A DNA stretch of 64,000 nt. It comes from Solirubrobacter soli DSM 22325. Its GTDB lineage: Bacteria; Actinomycetota; Thermoleophilia; Solirubrobacterales; Solirubrobacteraceae. Under the pieces are notes generated by a model that saw nothing but the letters and a program-made list of their open reading frames with translations, searched no databases and was not told the DNA's origin. Made by a program: the position numbers and the translations under genes. The stretch is taken from positions 98,669 through 162,668 of the forward strand of contig NZ_KE384070.1 in assembly GCF_000423665.1 (NCBI RefSeq). Direction: 5' to 3'. Shown here in pieces: positions 26,205-37,600 of this stretch (position 1 is the first letter of the stretch; each line of letters opens with the position of its first letter).

Positions 26205-27778
26205 CCCTCGACCTCGCGCTGATCAACGGCCGCGTCCGCACGCTGGACCCGGCTCGCCCGACCGCGACCGCGATCGGCATCGCCGGCGACTCGATCGCGG
26301 CCTTCGACGACGACGTCCGCGGCGCCCGGGAGACGATCGACCTCGCCGGCGCCACCGTCATCCCCGGCATCATCGACAGCCACGTCCATCCGTTCATGGG
26401 CGCCGTCGACGCGCGCGGCGTGGACCTGATGGACGCGCGAACGCTGGAAGACGTCCGCCGCCTCGTGAGCGAGGAGCGCCGCCGCTGCGCGCCGCGCGAG
26501 TGGGTGCTCGGCTACGGGCTCGACTACAACGCCTTCGCCCACACCGGGATCAGCGGCGAGCTCCTCGCCGACGCGGCCGGCGGCGGCCCCGCGCTGCTCA
26601 CGTTCATCGACTTCCATACCGCGCTGGCCACGCCGCGCGCCCTCGAGCTGGCGGGCGTCGACGGCCCGCGGGCGTTCGCCGAGCACGCCGAGATCGTCAT
26701 CGACGCCCAGGGCGCCCCGACCGGCGAGCTGCGAGAGCGCGGCGCGATGGAGCTCGTCCACGGCGCGATGCCCGCGCTGACGGCGAAGGACGTCTACGCG
26801 CTGCAGGCCGACCGCCTGCGCCAGTTCGCCGCCACCGGGATCACCGGGCTGCACGGCATGGACGGCACGCTGGACACGCTCGGCACGCTGCGCGAGCTCG
26901 AGGCCAACCGCGACCTGGTCACGCGCATGGTGATGCCGTTCTGGTCGCAGCCGGACACGCCCGAGGAGGTGTGGGAGGCCTACGCCCGCCAGCGCACCGA
27001 GCGCGGCGACCGGTGGCGCATGGGCGTCGCCAAGCTCTTCATCGACGGTGTCATCGACACCGGGACCGGTTGGCTGATGGAGCCCGACGCCGAGGGCGAC
27101 GGGCTCGAATCGTTCTGGCCCGACTTCGGCAAGTACCTGCGCGCGGTGGAGTTCTTCGCGCGAGAGGGCTTCCAGATCGTCACCCACGCCACGGGCGACC
27201 GCGGCGTCCATGAGGCGCTCGACGCCTACCGGCGCGCCGGCGCGGCCCCGGGCGTCAGGCACCGGATCGAGCACATCGAGACCCTCCAGGCCGCCGACCT
27301 GCCGCGCTTCGCGGCCGAGGGCGTGATCGCCTCGATGCAGGCCCAGCACATGATGGAGCTCGCTCCCGACCGCTCGGACAACTGGTCGCGGCGGCTCGGC
27401 GCGGAACGGTGCGACCGCGCCTTCCCGATCCGCTCGCTGTGGGAGTCGGGCGCGCTCGTCACGCTCGGGTCGGACTGGCCCGTCGCGCGCTATGACTGGC
27501 GAGAGGGCATGGCCGCGGCGCGGTTGCGCCGCCCGCCGGGCCAGACCGGGCGCGCGCCCTACGACGACCAGGCCTTGACGGCGCTCCAGGCGCTCGAGGG
27601 CTACACGCTGCGCCCCGCGCTCGCCGTGGGGGACGACCGCCTCGGGCCGCTGCGCCCCGGACGCCTCGCCGACCTCACCGTGGTGGCCGAGGATCCGGTC
27701 GACACCGCGGCCGACGACCTCCCTGCGCTCCCGGTCGTCATGACGATCGTCGACGGCGACGTCGTGTTCGGCGCCTGA
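26201..27778 (+). CDS. Amidohydrolase family 3 (YtcJ-like metal-dependent hydrolase)
   Basis: 525 residues. Metal-site motif DSHVHPF near residue 60, later FQIVTHATGD and RIEHIE, and a final TLGSDWPVA with the catalytic Asp, all in order for PF07969. The C-terminus (GRLADLTVV) closes the composite beta domain as in urease-type amidohydrolases. Cytosolic. Coupled to the transporter, so it probably hydrolyses an imported amide, N-acylated amino acid or peptide; exact substrate unknown. Confidence 0.88.
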   Translation: MTLDLALINGRVRTLDPARPTATAIGIAGDSIAAFDDDVRGARETIDLAGATVIPGIIDSHVHPFMGAVDARGVDLMDARTLEDVRRLVSEERRRCAPREWVLGYGLDYNAFAHTGISGELLADAAGGGPALLTFIDFHTALATPRALELAGVDGPRAFAEHAEIVIDAQGAPTGELRERGAMELVHGAMPALTAKDVYALQADRLRQFAATGITGLHGMDGTLDTLGTLRELEANRDLVTRMVMPFWSQPDTPEEVWEAYARQRTERGDRWRMGVAKLFIDGVIDTGTGWLMEPDAEGDGLESFWPDFGKYLRAVEFFAREGFQIVTHATGDRGVHEALDAYRRAGAAPGVRHRIEHIETLQAADLPRFAAEGVIASMQAQHMMELAPDRSDNWSRRLGAERCDRAFPIRSLWESGALVTLGSDWPVARYDWREGMAAARLRRPPGQTGRAPYDDQALTALQALEGYTLRPALAVGDDRLGPLRPGRLADLTVVAEDPVDTAADDLPALPVVMTIVDGDVVFGA

Positions 27779-27801
27779 GCATCCGTTACGGTGGCCGCTC
27801 C

Positions 27802-28461
27802 ATGGACGAGCAGAGCGCGCGCCCGCGCATCGACCGCGACCGGATCCTCGACGTCGCGGAGCGGATCACGCGCGAGGAAGGCCTGGGAAAGCTGACGCTG
27901 CGCCGGATCGGCACCGAGATCGGTGCCGATCCGACGGCCATCTACCGGCACTTCCGCAACAAGCAGGAGCTGCTCGTCCAACTCGCCGAGCGGCTCTTCG
28001 GACGCGTGACCGCGCTCGATCCGTCGCGCCCGTGGCGGGAGCGGATGCACGCGCTGATCCGCGAAGGCCTCGACCGCTTCCGCTCCCACGTCGACATCGC
28101 GCTGCTGCTGGCCAAGGCCGGCGACGAGATCCCCGGCCTGCGCCTCATCACCGAGACCAGCCTCGCCATGCTCGACGAGGTCGGCCTGACACCGGAGCAG
28201 GCGGCGCACTGGTACCAGGTCATCGAGAACCACGTCGTGGGCACCGGCGTCTACTACGCGGTCCTCGAGCAGCTGCCCGAGCCCCGCCTCGACAACCTCG
28301 ACGGCGTCCGTCGCGCCGCTGCGCTCCTCCCGGCCGGGGAGTTCCCACGCACGCGCGACGCCGCGCCCTACCTCTTCCCGGATCTCGACCAGGCATTCGA
28401 CACCGGTACCGATGCGATCCTCGACGCGATCGAGCGCCTCGGCGGTCAGCCCGCGGCGTAG
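27802..28461 (+). CDS. TetR/AcrR-family transcriptional regulator
   Basis: 219 residues. The N-terminal helix-turn-helix is complete (GKLTLRRIGTEIGADPTAIYRHFRNKQELL, about 33-62), followed by a TetR_C-type ligand-binding domain ending FDTGTDAILDAIERL. That ending closely matches the decayed remnant at 20755, and 21 bases of the DNA are identical there. It lies 23 bases after the amidohydrolase, so it is probably in the same operon. It may be the working repressor for the palindrome at 20699. Its 3' end overlaps the next gene (convergent) by 16 bases. Confidence 0.9.
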   Translation: MDEQSARPRIDRDRILDVAERITREEGLGKLTLRRIGTEIGADPTAIYRHFRNKQELLVQLAERLFGRVTALDPSRPWRERMHALIREGLDRFRSHVDIALLLAKAGDEIPGLRLITETSLAMLDEVGLTPEQAAHWYQVIENHVVGTGVYYAVLEQLPEPRLDNLDGVRRAAALLPAGEFPRTRDAAPYLFPDLDQAFDTGTDAILDAIERLGGQPAA

Positions 28462-29054
28462 GCGAACGTCGTCCCGTAGCCGCAGACGCCGCGATAGTGG
28501 AAGTCCAACGGGCCGTCGTCCACGCGCAGCTCGTCGGTGACGAGCTCCTCGCCGTCGCGATCGTGACCGGGGATGACGCAGGTGACGGTCTCGAGCCCGG
28601 GATAGCGGTCGCGGATCCGGACGCTGACGCGATCGCGGATCCGCAGCCATTGGCGGCGCTGCGTGTGGTCGACCTCGATGCCGACCGGGCGCACGGCCAC
28701 GAGCTCGCTCGTCTTCCATGCCCACGGGAAGTGCCTGACGGCGTCGCCGCCACGGCGGCCGGCGAAGATGTCCTCCAACGCGGCGCGCTGCCGGTCGTCG
28801 GCGCGTTCGTCCAGGTAGAGGATCCAGGTCCACGGCGAGCCGGGCTCGTCGTCGCTGTAACGCGACGCGATCACCACCGGTAGGCCGGCGAGGTCCACGC
28901 CGTCCGCCGCGCCCTCGTGGATGATCCACGACAACACGCCAAGGCACAGTCCGTGTGTCGAGCGGCCGCCGGGGACGCCGTCGATCCTGCGACACGGGCA
29001 GATCGCGTCGCAGTTGCAGGACTCGAAGTAGGTGCCGGACAGAGACCAGCCCAT
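28446..29054 (-). CDS. DUF1326 domain protein
   Basis: 202 residues. Opens with GTYFESCNCDAICPC, the cysteine-rich signature of DUF1326, whose biochemical role is unknown. The cysteines could bind a metal. The ATG at 29054 has GGGAGG ten bases upstream; the longer frame is not supported. No membrane segment. The upstream methyltransferase gene is on the same strand, 31 bases away. Confidence 0.85.
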   Translation of the reverse strand: MGWSLSGTYFESCNCDAICPCRRIDGVPGGRSTHGLCLGVLSWIIHEGAADGVDLAGLPVVIASRYSDDEPGSPWTWILYLDERADDRQRAALEDIFAGRRGGDAVRHFPWAWKTSELVAVRPVGIEVDHTQRRQWLRIRDRVSVRIRDRYPGLETVTCVIPGHDRDGEELVTDELRVDDGPLDFHYRGVCGYGTTFAYAAG

Positions 29055-29085
29055 CGTGCGAGCCTCCCAGAGTCGCGACCGCGGT

Positions 29086-29913
29086 TCAAGTCGTCGACCG
29101 CGCCGTGGCGACGAACAGCTTGCGGCCCGACGTGACCGTGGCACGATGCCAGTCCCCGTCGAGCATCGCGTTCAGGGCGTCGATGTCGTCAGGGTCGGCG
29201 AGGTCCGCGAACTTGCGCGCGCTCGCACGCAGCCGTCCCGCGAGGGCGGTCCGGGTCGCCTCGTCGTCGGCCACAGGTACCGTGCCGGCGAGGGTTCGCG
29301 CGGCGACGATCTCGAGTCCCGCCGCCGCCAGCATGTCCGGGTAGCGGTCGGCGTCGAGCGCGCCCGGCAGCGCGGGGCGCTCGCGCTCGAACCACGCGGC
29401 CCGGGCCGCGTCCAAGCGATCCCAGAGCCCCGGTCGCCCGCCATCCGTCGCGAGGCGCACGGACATCGGATCGGCCCGCTCGAGCAGGCACAGGAGCCCG
29501 TCCGGACGCAGGAGTCCGCGGACCGCCGCCAACGTCGCGACCTGATCCTCGGCGTGATGGAGCGCCATCGCGGCCCAGACGAGGTCGCACGCGCCGAGCG
29601 TGTCGAGCTCGCCGTCGAGGTCGATCAGGCGGGTGTCGACGCGATCTGCCACGCCGAGCCGCTCGGCCCGAGCCTGGACACGCGCGAGCATGGTGCCGGA
29701 GCCGTCGGCCGCGATGACCCGCGCTGTGGGAAACCGGTGGGCGAGCAGCACCGTGTCGACGCCCGGCCCGCAGCCGAGGTCGACGATGACCGACGGCTCC
29801 GCGAGGTGGTCGGCGCAGAGGGCGACGGCCTCGGCTGCGAGGCCCAGCGCCGCCTCGCCCTCGACTTCGAGTGCGGCCGCGACGTGCTCGGCATCGAAAT
29901 GGTGCGTGCTCAT
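29086..29913 (-). CDS. Class I SAM-dependent methyltransferase
   Basis: 275 residues. Motif I VIVDLGCGPGVDT near residue 43, the acidic loop VIAADGSG, and a motif-II/III region (DLVWAAMALHHAED, LLRPDGLLCLLE). The substrate is not predictable; small molecules are most common for this group. Start at 29913; the frame reaches 29970 but overlaps the divergent regulator start. Only 48 bases separate it from the XRE-cupin gene, so the latter may regulate it. Confidence 0.87.
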   Translation of the reverse strand: MSTHHFDAEHVAAALEVEGEAALGLAAEAVALCADHLAEPSVIVDLGCGPGVDTVLLAHRFPTARVIAADGSGTMLARVQARAERLGVADRVDTRLIDLDGELDTLGACDLVWAAMALHHAEDQVATLAAVRGLLRPDGLLCLLERADPMSVRLATDGGRPGLWDRLDAARAAWFERERPALPGALDADRYPDMLAAAGLEIVAARTLAGTVPVADDEATRTALAGRLRASARKFADLADPDDIDALNAMLDGDWHRATVTSGRKLFVATARSTT

Positions 29914-29961
29914 GGCGACCACGCTAGCCACGCTCTGCCCAAACCGCATACTCTCTTGCCA

Positions 29962-30525
29962 ATGACGCAAGACGACTCACTCGACGACGTCGCTCGCCGG
30001 CGCCTGCGAGCGCTCCGTCAGGCCCGGGGCTGGTCGCTCGACGAGCTCGCGCGCAGAGCCAACATCGGGGCGTCGACGCTCAGCCGCCTCGAGACCGGCG
30101 GCCGGCGGATCGCGCTCGACCACCTCGTCGTCCTGGCCCGCGTGTTCGATACGACGGTCGACGAGCTGCTGGTCAACGACGATGAGGACGACGTCGTGAT
30201 CCGCCCGCGCCAGAACACGGCCGGCGGCTCGACCTACTGGCTGCTCACCCCTCCCGACGACGGGTCCGGGCGCGTCGTGGTCAAGATGCGCCTGCCGCCG
30301 CGCGAGCGGCTCGACGACACGCGCGTGCATCCGGGCCGCGACTGGTTCTACGTGCTCAGCGGCGTCGTGCGACTCCGGCTCGCGAACCGCGAGGTCCTCG
30401 TTCCCGCCGGGCGCGCAGCGAGCTTCAACACGATGACCCCGCACAGCCTCGGAGGTCACGACGGCCCCGCCGAGATCCTCAGCATCCTCGACCACCACGG
30501 CGAACGCGCACACCTGCGCGAGTGA
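29962..30525 (+). CDS. XRE-family regulator with C-terminal cupin domain
   Basis: 187 residues. N-terminal helix-turn-helix (LRALRQARGWSLDELARRANIGASTLSRLETG, about 15-50), then a cupin sensor domain (VHPGRDWFYVLSGVVRLRL...VPAGRAASFN). Such proteins repress or activate adjacent metabolic genes upon small-molecule binding. A CATACT box about 9 bases upstream of the ATG suggests a leaderless or nearly leaderless transcript. Divergent from the methyltransferase, its likely target. It converges on the eCIS operon end with an 8-base gap and no visible terminator. Confidence 0.9.
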   Translation: MTQDDSLDDVARRRLRALRQARGWSLDELARRANIGASTLSRLETGGRRIALDHLVVLARVFDTTVDELLVNDDEDDVVIRPRQNTAGGSTYWLLTPPDDGSGRVVVKMRLPPRERLDDTRVHPGRDWFYVLSGVVRLRLANREVLVPAGRAASFNTMTPHSLGGHDGPAEILSILDHHGERAHLRE

Positions 30526-30533
30526 TCAGCTGC

Positions 30534-30968
30534 CTAGCCGGAGAGCGCATCGCGTGCATAGCGCGCGATCGGATCAGCGGCTCGGGCCGCGAGAGCCTCG
30601 AGAGGTTCGGTCGCCGCCGCAAGGCGGAGCGCGCGGGCCGCGAAGATGCCGAGCGCGACGTGCTCGTCGGAGGACGCCCCGAGCAGGCCCAGGATGTCGG
30701 CCTCGTCCAGCGGTTCGAGCGCGTCCGACAGCGCGTCCCACGCGAGTGTGTTGACCCCGAAGGCGTCGAGGACGCGGAGCCAGATCGCCGGGTTGCACGT
30801 GTACTCGAGGCGAGCCGAGCCGCGCTGCCAGCGGGCCAGTTCCGGCTCGCCGGGAACGAGCGGTCCGAACGCGAGCACCGATCCGCCGTTCCAGCCCGAC
30901 GCGGAGAGCGCCGCGTCGAGATCGGAGAACGCCAGCTCAGGGCGCAGGACGAGGCGGCGGGCGCTCAT
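30534..30968 (-). CDS. Unknown protein, last gene of the eCIS operon
   Basis: 144 residues, no family recognised. The first third looks beta-rich (LAFSDLDAALSASGWNGGSVLAF); the remainder is helical and Ala/Leu-rich, as in HEAT-like folds. No signal peptide or membrane segment. Its ATG overlaps the stop of the 233-residue gene (ATGA), so it belongs to the eCIS transcript. Position after a nuclease-like effector makes an immunity or effector-loading role possible; this is inference from place alone. Confidence 0.6.
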   Translation of the reverse strand: MSARRLVLRPELAFSDLDAALSASGWNGGSVLAFGPLVPGEPELARWQRGSARLEYTCNPAIWLRVLDAFGVNTLAWDALSDALEPLDEADILGLLGASSDEHVALGIFAARALRLAAATEPLEALAARAADPIARYARDALSG

Positions 30969-31666
30969 CCCCCGATCTCCGCACGCAGCAGATCCGCGAC
31001 GCGCGTGACGTCCTCGCCGCCCACGCGTGCATAGACGCAGCGCGCGGCCCACAGCAGGTCGGGCCACGACAGGTCGCCGGTTCGCAGCCAATCGGCCGCG
31101 GACACCAGCCACGCCTGCCACTCCCGCTCGACCGGCTCACCGCCGAGCACCGCCCCGGCAAGGGTCACCGCGAAGTTCTCGGGCACGGCCACCGGGGCGT
31201 CGACGGGGCCGGCATCCACGAGCTCGCGAAGCAGCGGCGGCTCACCGGCCGCCGCGGCGACGAACCACAGGCGCCGTTCGAAGTCGGGGTCCTCGGCGAT
31301 CGGAGAGGCCGCGACCTGGTTCAGCCACGCGGCGGTCGGGTCCTCGCCGCTGAGCAGGTCGGCGCGCCCGGCGACGAGGACGTCGTTGCGGCAGGCGAGC
31401 AACGCCAGTCCGATGTCAGCGTCGACGACGTCCACGGGGGCGGGGGAGGTCGCGGCGGCGACGGCGCGGGCCAGCGGCGCGAGCAACGGCTCGGCCGGCT
31501 TCGGGCCGAGCACGACGATCGCCTCGGCGGCGGCGCCGTCGATGCCGACGAGCTGCTCGGCGAGTTCGTCGTCGGCGGGGAGCTCGGCGACGAACGGCCC
31601 GTGCAGCTCGACGTTGCTCGCCGCGCGCTCGCGGCACTCGTCCAGCAATGTCGTCCACGCGCTCAT
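30965..31666 (-). CDS. Unknown helical protein downstream of the giant effector
   Basis: 233 residues, no family recognised. Mostly helical, acidic, Ala/Leu/Asp-rich, with repeated tryptophans in the C-terminal half (EWQAWLVSAADWLRTGDLSWPDLLWAA). The ATG at 31666 overlaps the effector stop (ATGA) and has GGACGGAA upstream. Being cotranslated with the effector suggests a partner: immunity protein, chaperone or loading factor. No evidence separates these. Confidence 0.65.
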   Translation of the reverse strand: MSAWTTLLDECRERAASNVELHGPFVAELPADDELAEQLVGIDGAAAEAIVVLGPKPAEPLLAPLARAVAAATSPAPVDVVDADIGLALLACRNDVLVAGRADLLSGEDPTAAWLNQVAASPIAEDPDFERRLWFVAAAAGEPPLLRELVDAGPVDAPVAVPENFAVTLAGAVLGGEPVEREWQAWLVSAADWLRTGDLSWPDLLWAARCVYARVGGEDVTRVADLLRAEIGG

Positions 31667-34600
31667 TTCCGTCCGACCCACTTCAGGCGGTCCTCATAGG
31701 CCTGTCCCTGACTGCTCCCCCGCGCCAACTCGTCGAGCTTGGCGATGAGATCGAGCCGCTGACCCGGCGTGAGCGACGAGCGATCCACGACGAGCGTGAC
31801 GGGCTCGAGCGACGTCCCCTTCAGCGGCAGCCGCTGCTCATCGAGGCGCTCGAGCAGCGCCTTGGCCGTGGCCTCCACGTCGAACGAGCCGCCGCCCACC
31901 AAGGCCTCGACGACGACCGGCTTCCCGGCCTTGTCGTGAAGGTACTCGCGGCCGGGTGCCCAGTCGCACGGCCCGTTGACGACGCTGCCGCGTTCGGCCT
32001 TCATGACCGTGTCCGCCGCGAGGATCGACTTCGGCGTCATGCCACCCGGGGTGTCCGCCAGTTGGGCGAACCGGGTGCTGCCCGTGCGCGCCTCCAGCCG
32101 TTGGTTGGCGAGCTTGGCCTCCGCGATGCCCGTCTCCAGGTTCATCCGGTTGACCGTCACCTCGGTCCCGTAACGCCGTCGCAGGTCGCTGAGCAACCTG
32201 GGGAGCGTGGCCGCGTTGGCGCCCTTACCGAGGTAGGTGTCGGGGCCGAGCCGGATCTCGACGTCGAGGTGCCGGTTCTTGAGCGCCGCCTGGGCGACCT
32301 TGAACTCTTCCTTGGTCATGCCGAGACCGTGCGCGCCCAACTCGTTCATCCGCCGCTGCACGTCGAGCAGGTTCTGTCGCATGTGGTCATCGATCGCGGT
32401 GAAGTCCGCAGCCGGAACATAACGTCCGGGATAGTCCTTGACCTCGACGACTCCCACCCGTGCCTTCAGCCTGCCGGCGTTGTCGCGCTCGAACTTGAAC
32501 ACTACCTCGTCGAAGCCCTGCGACGAGGCGTTCTGGACGTTGAGCGGGACGTGCCGCTGGTTGGATGGGAGGGCGGCCGCGCGCGTCTCCGTGAAGGTGC
32601 GCGACACGAGTTCCATGATCCGGCCGCGGCGGACCGACTCGCTGCCGCGCTTGCGCCAGCTGCCGTCCGGCATGCGGATCTCTTCGAACGTGATCGGCTT
32701 GCCGCCGGTCGCGGGGTCGTAAAGCCGCACGCGGCGATATCTCCTCGGCGTGCCGTCCGGCCAGCGCTCGGTCCAGCGCGCGGTCTCCGTGGCGTTCATC
32801 CCCGGCCGCCATGACGGGCTGTCCTTGGCGTCGCGCAGCTTGCCGAAGAGCCGTGGCGGCTCCTCGGTGAACTTGGGCGGCGGAACGCCTTCGCCGCCCG
32901 GGAGCCGGGCGCCAGGATCGAATGCTCGGAGCTCGTGCAGCCGGGTCTCGAGCGCGGCGTGGGTGTCGCGCGCGAACTCGATCCGGCTCTCGAGGTCCGC
33001 GCGGATGTCCGGGTCGGTCGCGTGCGGCAACTCGGACTCGAGCTTGGCGAGCGTGTGCTGCTGGGCCTCGATCTCCAGGTCGAGCTTCGCCTGCCAGGAC
33101 GCCATGCGCTCCTCGAGCGGCAGCTCGGGCCAGCGGCCGAGCCGCCCCTCGTCGAGCAGGATGACGCGGGTGGCATTCGCGGGGTCGGCCACCTGGCGCA
33201 GGTGCAGACCCTCCTCGCGCATGGCGTTCCGCAAGGCGCCCGGAGGCGCTCCCTCGCGAACCACCACGGTTGCCTTGCCGTCGACGATCAGCACCGCCGC
33301 GATCCCCTTCTGCTCGCTGCCCGTGCGGGCCGTGAACTCCGCGTCGGTGAGGATCTCGATCGGCGTCGCGCCGAACCGCTTGCGCTCGGTCGGCGGGATG
33401 TCCGCGAGCATCTCGGTGCGCAGCGCGCGCTTGGTGGCGTGGACGTCCTCGGCTGCCGCCGTCAGGACCGCCTCGCCCCGCTTGACCGCCAGCCTGAAAT
33501 CCTCCAGCGAGGCGAGTGGGTACGACTTCTTGAAGTCGCGGAAGGCGGCCATGCGCTGCTCCGGCGTCCCCCGCAGCAGGAGCGAGTCGCGCGGCAGTGC
33601 CGCGGGATCGCGGAGCGCGGCCTCGGCGGCCGGCAGCATCACGGTGGCGCGCCCGCCTCGCAGGCGCTCGATCACCGGAGCCAGCGCCATGCCACCGACG
33701 TGCATGACGCCGCCGATCCCCGCGCCCACGACCATGCCCGTGCCGATCTGGGTGGCCGTGCCGGTGACGATGTTCTTGAACATGTCGCCATGCCAGTTCT
33801 GGCGGTTGAGGACGTTGCCCATGAGGGCTGATGGCGCGGCCTGGGCGATCTGCTCGATGCCCTGTGCCGCGAGCCGGGCGAGCAGCGGCTTCGCCGCGCG
33901 CTCCAGCGCGGCTTGCTTGATCGCCATCTTGAGGGCGACCTTCGTCGCCCCCGTGGCCTTGCTGACGCCGAGCAGCTTGTCGCCGATGCCCGCGGTCGCC
34001 ACCGAGGCGAGCGCGTCGACCGTGCCGATGATCGCGTCGGTCTTGAGCTCGTGGATCCCGTAGGCCTTGTCGAGGAGGTAGGCCTTGGAGATGATCGTCG
34101 CGCCCGTCCCGGCCAGCGACGCGGCGAGCGCGACGAGCGCCGGAGCCGCGGTGCCGGCCGTCGCCACGGTGATCGCGATCGCGACGGTGATCGCCGCCGC
34201 GGCCGCGACGATCTGGGTGAACGTGTCGACGTAGGAGTCCACCCGGGCGCGATACGCGTCGGCGGACGCGACCGCGAGGTTGGCCTGGGTCGTGAAGGAG
34301 CGCTGCAGCGCGTTGCGCTGCTCCATCGGCAGGTTCTGCGTCCTGGCCTCGACCAAGCGGTCGTATCTGCGCTTGGCGAGCTTGTACTCGGCCTCCATCT
34401 CCGCGTACTCGAAGCCGGCCGCGAACGACCGGTGCATCGTGTCGCCGTGGAAGTACGCGTCCTTCTCCCAATCGACTCGGCGCTTCGCCGCGTCGAGCCG
34501 TTCTTCGGCAGTCAGCGGCATGCCCTGCAGGGCCTCGTCGATGTCGAACCGGTTGCGGCCGCTGGACTCCTCGTGCAGGCGATCGGTGAGCTTCTGGCTC

Positions 34601-37600
34601 TCGCCTTCGAGCTGCTCGGAAGCGTCCTGGAACTGCTTGTCGACCTCCACGAGCTCCTGCGCGGTGTTGCCCTCGAGCCCACCCATGACCTGCTCGCGGT
34701 CCATGTCGTAGCCGTGGACGCCCAGCAGGATCTGCTGACCGCGGTTGAGCCCGCCGCCCTGCTTGAGCCGCCACATCGCCTCGGTCTCGCCCGACCCCGG
34801 CGACCACCACTTGCCGGTGCCCTGCGTCTCGGAGCGCAGCATCCGCTCGAGCGCGCCTTCGCGCCCGCCCCAGGAGTCGCCGAAGAGCGTCCCGAAGCGC
34901 GCGTCGACCTCCGTCATCTGCTGCTCGGCCCTGACCTGGGTGCGCCGTTCGAGCTCGCGGTCGAGCTCGTGCTCCGCCTTGTCGATCGCGTCCTGATCCC
35001 ACGGCTTGCCCGCCTTGGCATCCGCGTCCATCCGCTGCTGGAGGGCTCTGCGTAGCTGCGGGCCGTCCGAGCGCTTGACCGCGTCCGCGGCCATGTCGAA
35101 GTTGGCCTGCATCTGCTTGTTGAGGACGTCGTCGGACGAGTAGACGCCGGACTTCGCTTCCAGCTGGAGCCGCGCCGCGATCTCGGCGCGCCGGTCGACG
35201 TACAGCTGCGCCTCGGCGAGCTGGAGCTGGGCGTCGCCGCGCAGCTGCGCCTTCATCACCTGGTGCAGGCTCGATTCCTTGCCGTCTGCGCTGCCGCTGA
35301 CCTCGGCGCCGAACCGCTGCCCGTAGGCGCCCTCCATCGCGGCCATCCGGCGCCGCGTCTCGGCGTCGACCTCGTCCTGCGACCAGTTCGGGTTCCGCTG
35401 CTCGGTCTCTGCCCGGATGCGATCGAATGACGCGCGGACGGCGTCGAAGTCCGCCCGCGGCGTGACCATGCCGCCGGCGTAGGAGCGCAGACCGCGGTCG
35501 AAGTCCAGCGCGTCCGCCTTGGCCTGCAGCCGGCGGATCTCCTGCGGATCCGGCTGGGCCGGCTTGCCGTCGCGTGTCGTCGCCCGCGCGGTATTGAGCT
35601 CGATCAGGACCGAGGCCTGCTCGTAGCCGCGCTCGTCGGCCTTGAAGCCCTGGTCGGTCTGCTTGAAGTCGGCCAGGGTCTCCTTGAGGTCCGCGCGGAG
35701 GTCGTCGCCGGTCTGCTTCTTGTAGACGGCCACGAGCTCATCGGCCTGACCGTCGGGCAGCGTGCGGAGCGCCTGGAGGATCGCCTCCTTGTCCTCCTTG
35801 CCGGCCGGCCCCCCGAGCAGCGGGCGCGCGTAGTCGATCGCCGCCGCCGCGGCGGCGACCGGTTGCGAGTTCAGCAGTGCGTTCGCTCGCCGCTTCTCCG
35901 CGCCGCTGAACTCGTCGTCGATGTCACTGCTCAGGCTCGAGCCGTGCTTGCGCGCATAGATGAACTGGACGAGCAGGCTCTGCTGCGGCGTCAGGTTCGC
36001 GAGCGCCGCGTACACGGCGTCCTCGTCGGTCCCGATCTGGTCCATCGCCTTGAACGCGCGGTCGGCCCGGGTGCTCGCATCCGGCGGGTTGTCGCTGAAG
36101 ATGACCGCGCTCAGGTCGTCCTGCGACTCCCGATCCCACGGCGTCGGGAGGGCGAACACGATGTCCTTCAGCCGCACGACCAAAGGCGCCTGATCGCCCC
36201 CGATCTGTGTGGCGCGGAACTCCGCGCGGATGTGCGCGACGACCACCGACAGCGGGTCGGCGGGGTCCTCGCCGTCCTTGAGGTACTGCTTCGCGACCTC
36301 CTTCTGCTTGTCACGCAGCGCCTGGTCCTCGACCTTGCGAGCGCCCGCGTCCTTGTCGTTGACCAGGTCGTGGAAGTACACGGCCGCGCGCACGTCCTGC
36401 ACCAGCCGGTCCCGCGTGTCGTTGGTCGCGGCGCGCGCCTCGGCGTCCTTCTCGGCCTGCTCCTGGCGGGCCTTGTCCTGCGCCTCCGTGTCGTGGCGTT
36501 CCTGCTCCGTGCGATCCTTCCTGACACGTTTTGCCGCCCAGTCGCGGACCGCGGCGCGCAGGTCGGTTCCGGCCTGTTCGATTGCTTTGACCCGTTCGTC
36601 GCGCGCGCTGTCGGTGGCGGTCCGCAGGCCTTCGAAGGCGGCGTGGATCTCGCGCTCGGCGACCGCCAGCCACAGCTCGCCGCCCGGCGCGAGCGGTGCG
36701 CGCCGGTCCTCGAGCTTGGTCTTCGGCGGATCTCCGGGGTTCGTCTGCCCTGCCTGCGCGCGGTTGTCGGCATCGCGCGCCGCGAGGAGGTACGAGGCCT
36801 CATAAAGGTCCAGGACGGCGCGGCGGCGCGTCGCGGCGCGCTTGATCGCGTTCACGCCGTCGCCGACCTGGAGATCGGCGAACTTCATCCGCTCCTCGAC
36901 GAGCTCGTCGACGAGCTTCGGGTCGTGCGAGGTCTTGGCGGCCTGGAGGCGGCGGATCCGCTTGAGCTCCTCGCGCCGCTGCTTGGCGTCGATGGCGCCC
37001 TTCGTCTTGGCGGCGTCCTGGGTCATCGCGGCGACCGTCGTCTGCGCGGCCTGCGTCGTGGCGACGACCTTGCCCGCGGCGAGGTCGGTCAGGCGCTGCC
37101 GCCGATCGGCGGTCTGCTTGGCCAGCTCGGTCTCGGCCGGGTCGACGGCGGCGCGCAGTTCGTCGATCCGGTTCAAGAACGCCTGCTCGGTGGCCGGCAC
37201 GAGGGGATCGAAGAGATGCTCGAAGAGCTTGCGGCCGGCCATCGTCCCGTTGAAGGGCACCTTCATCGCGTCGGCGACGATCGCCTTCGCGTCCTTCGCG
37301 GCGCCGTCGAGGACCTTCCCGAGCACTGCGATCGCCTTCGCGGCCTCCTCCGGCGCCGGAGGAGGGATCGGCGGCGATCGGAAGTCGACGAGCACGGGTG
37401 GGTCGACGAACTTGGGCTCGGCGGGGGCTTCGGCGGGCTGCTTCTCGGCCGCCGTCTTGGCCGCCTCGCGAGTGGCGCCGGCCTTGGCCGCCGCCTCCTT
37501 GGCCTTGCCTTCGGGCTGGGGCGGAGCCTCGACCTTCACCTCGGGTGTGAGCACGCCGGTCGGCGGCTTGACCGGCGTCGGCGCGATGTTCCGCGGCGCC

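Noticed and set aside
30526..30533. Terminator between the XRE-cupin gene and the eCIS operon end
   Set aside because: The convergent gap is only 8 bases and no stem-loop is visible; any termination signal would lie inside coding sequence.
33180..33230. EEGLHLRQ segment in the effector as a zinc-metalloprotease site
   Set aside because: Does not fit HExxH; no downstream third ligand pattern was seen.
32387..35002. An 871-codon alternate-frame reading within the giant effector gene
   Set aside because: Same strand but out of frame; no domain logic, while the main frame has recognisable annexin-like and nuclease-like motifs.
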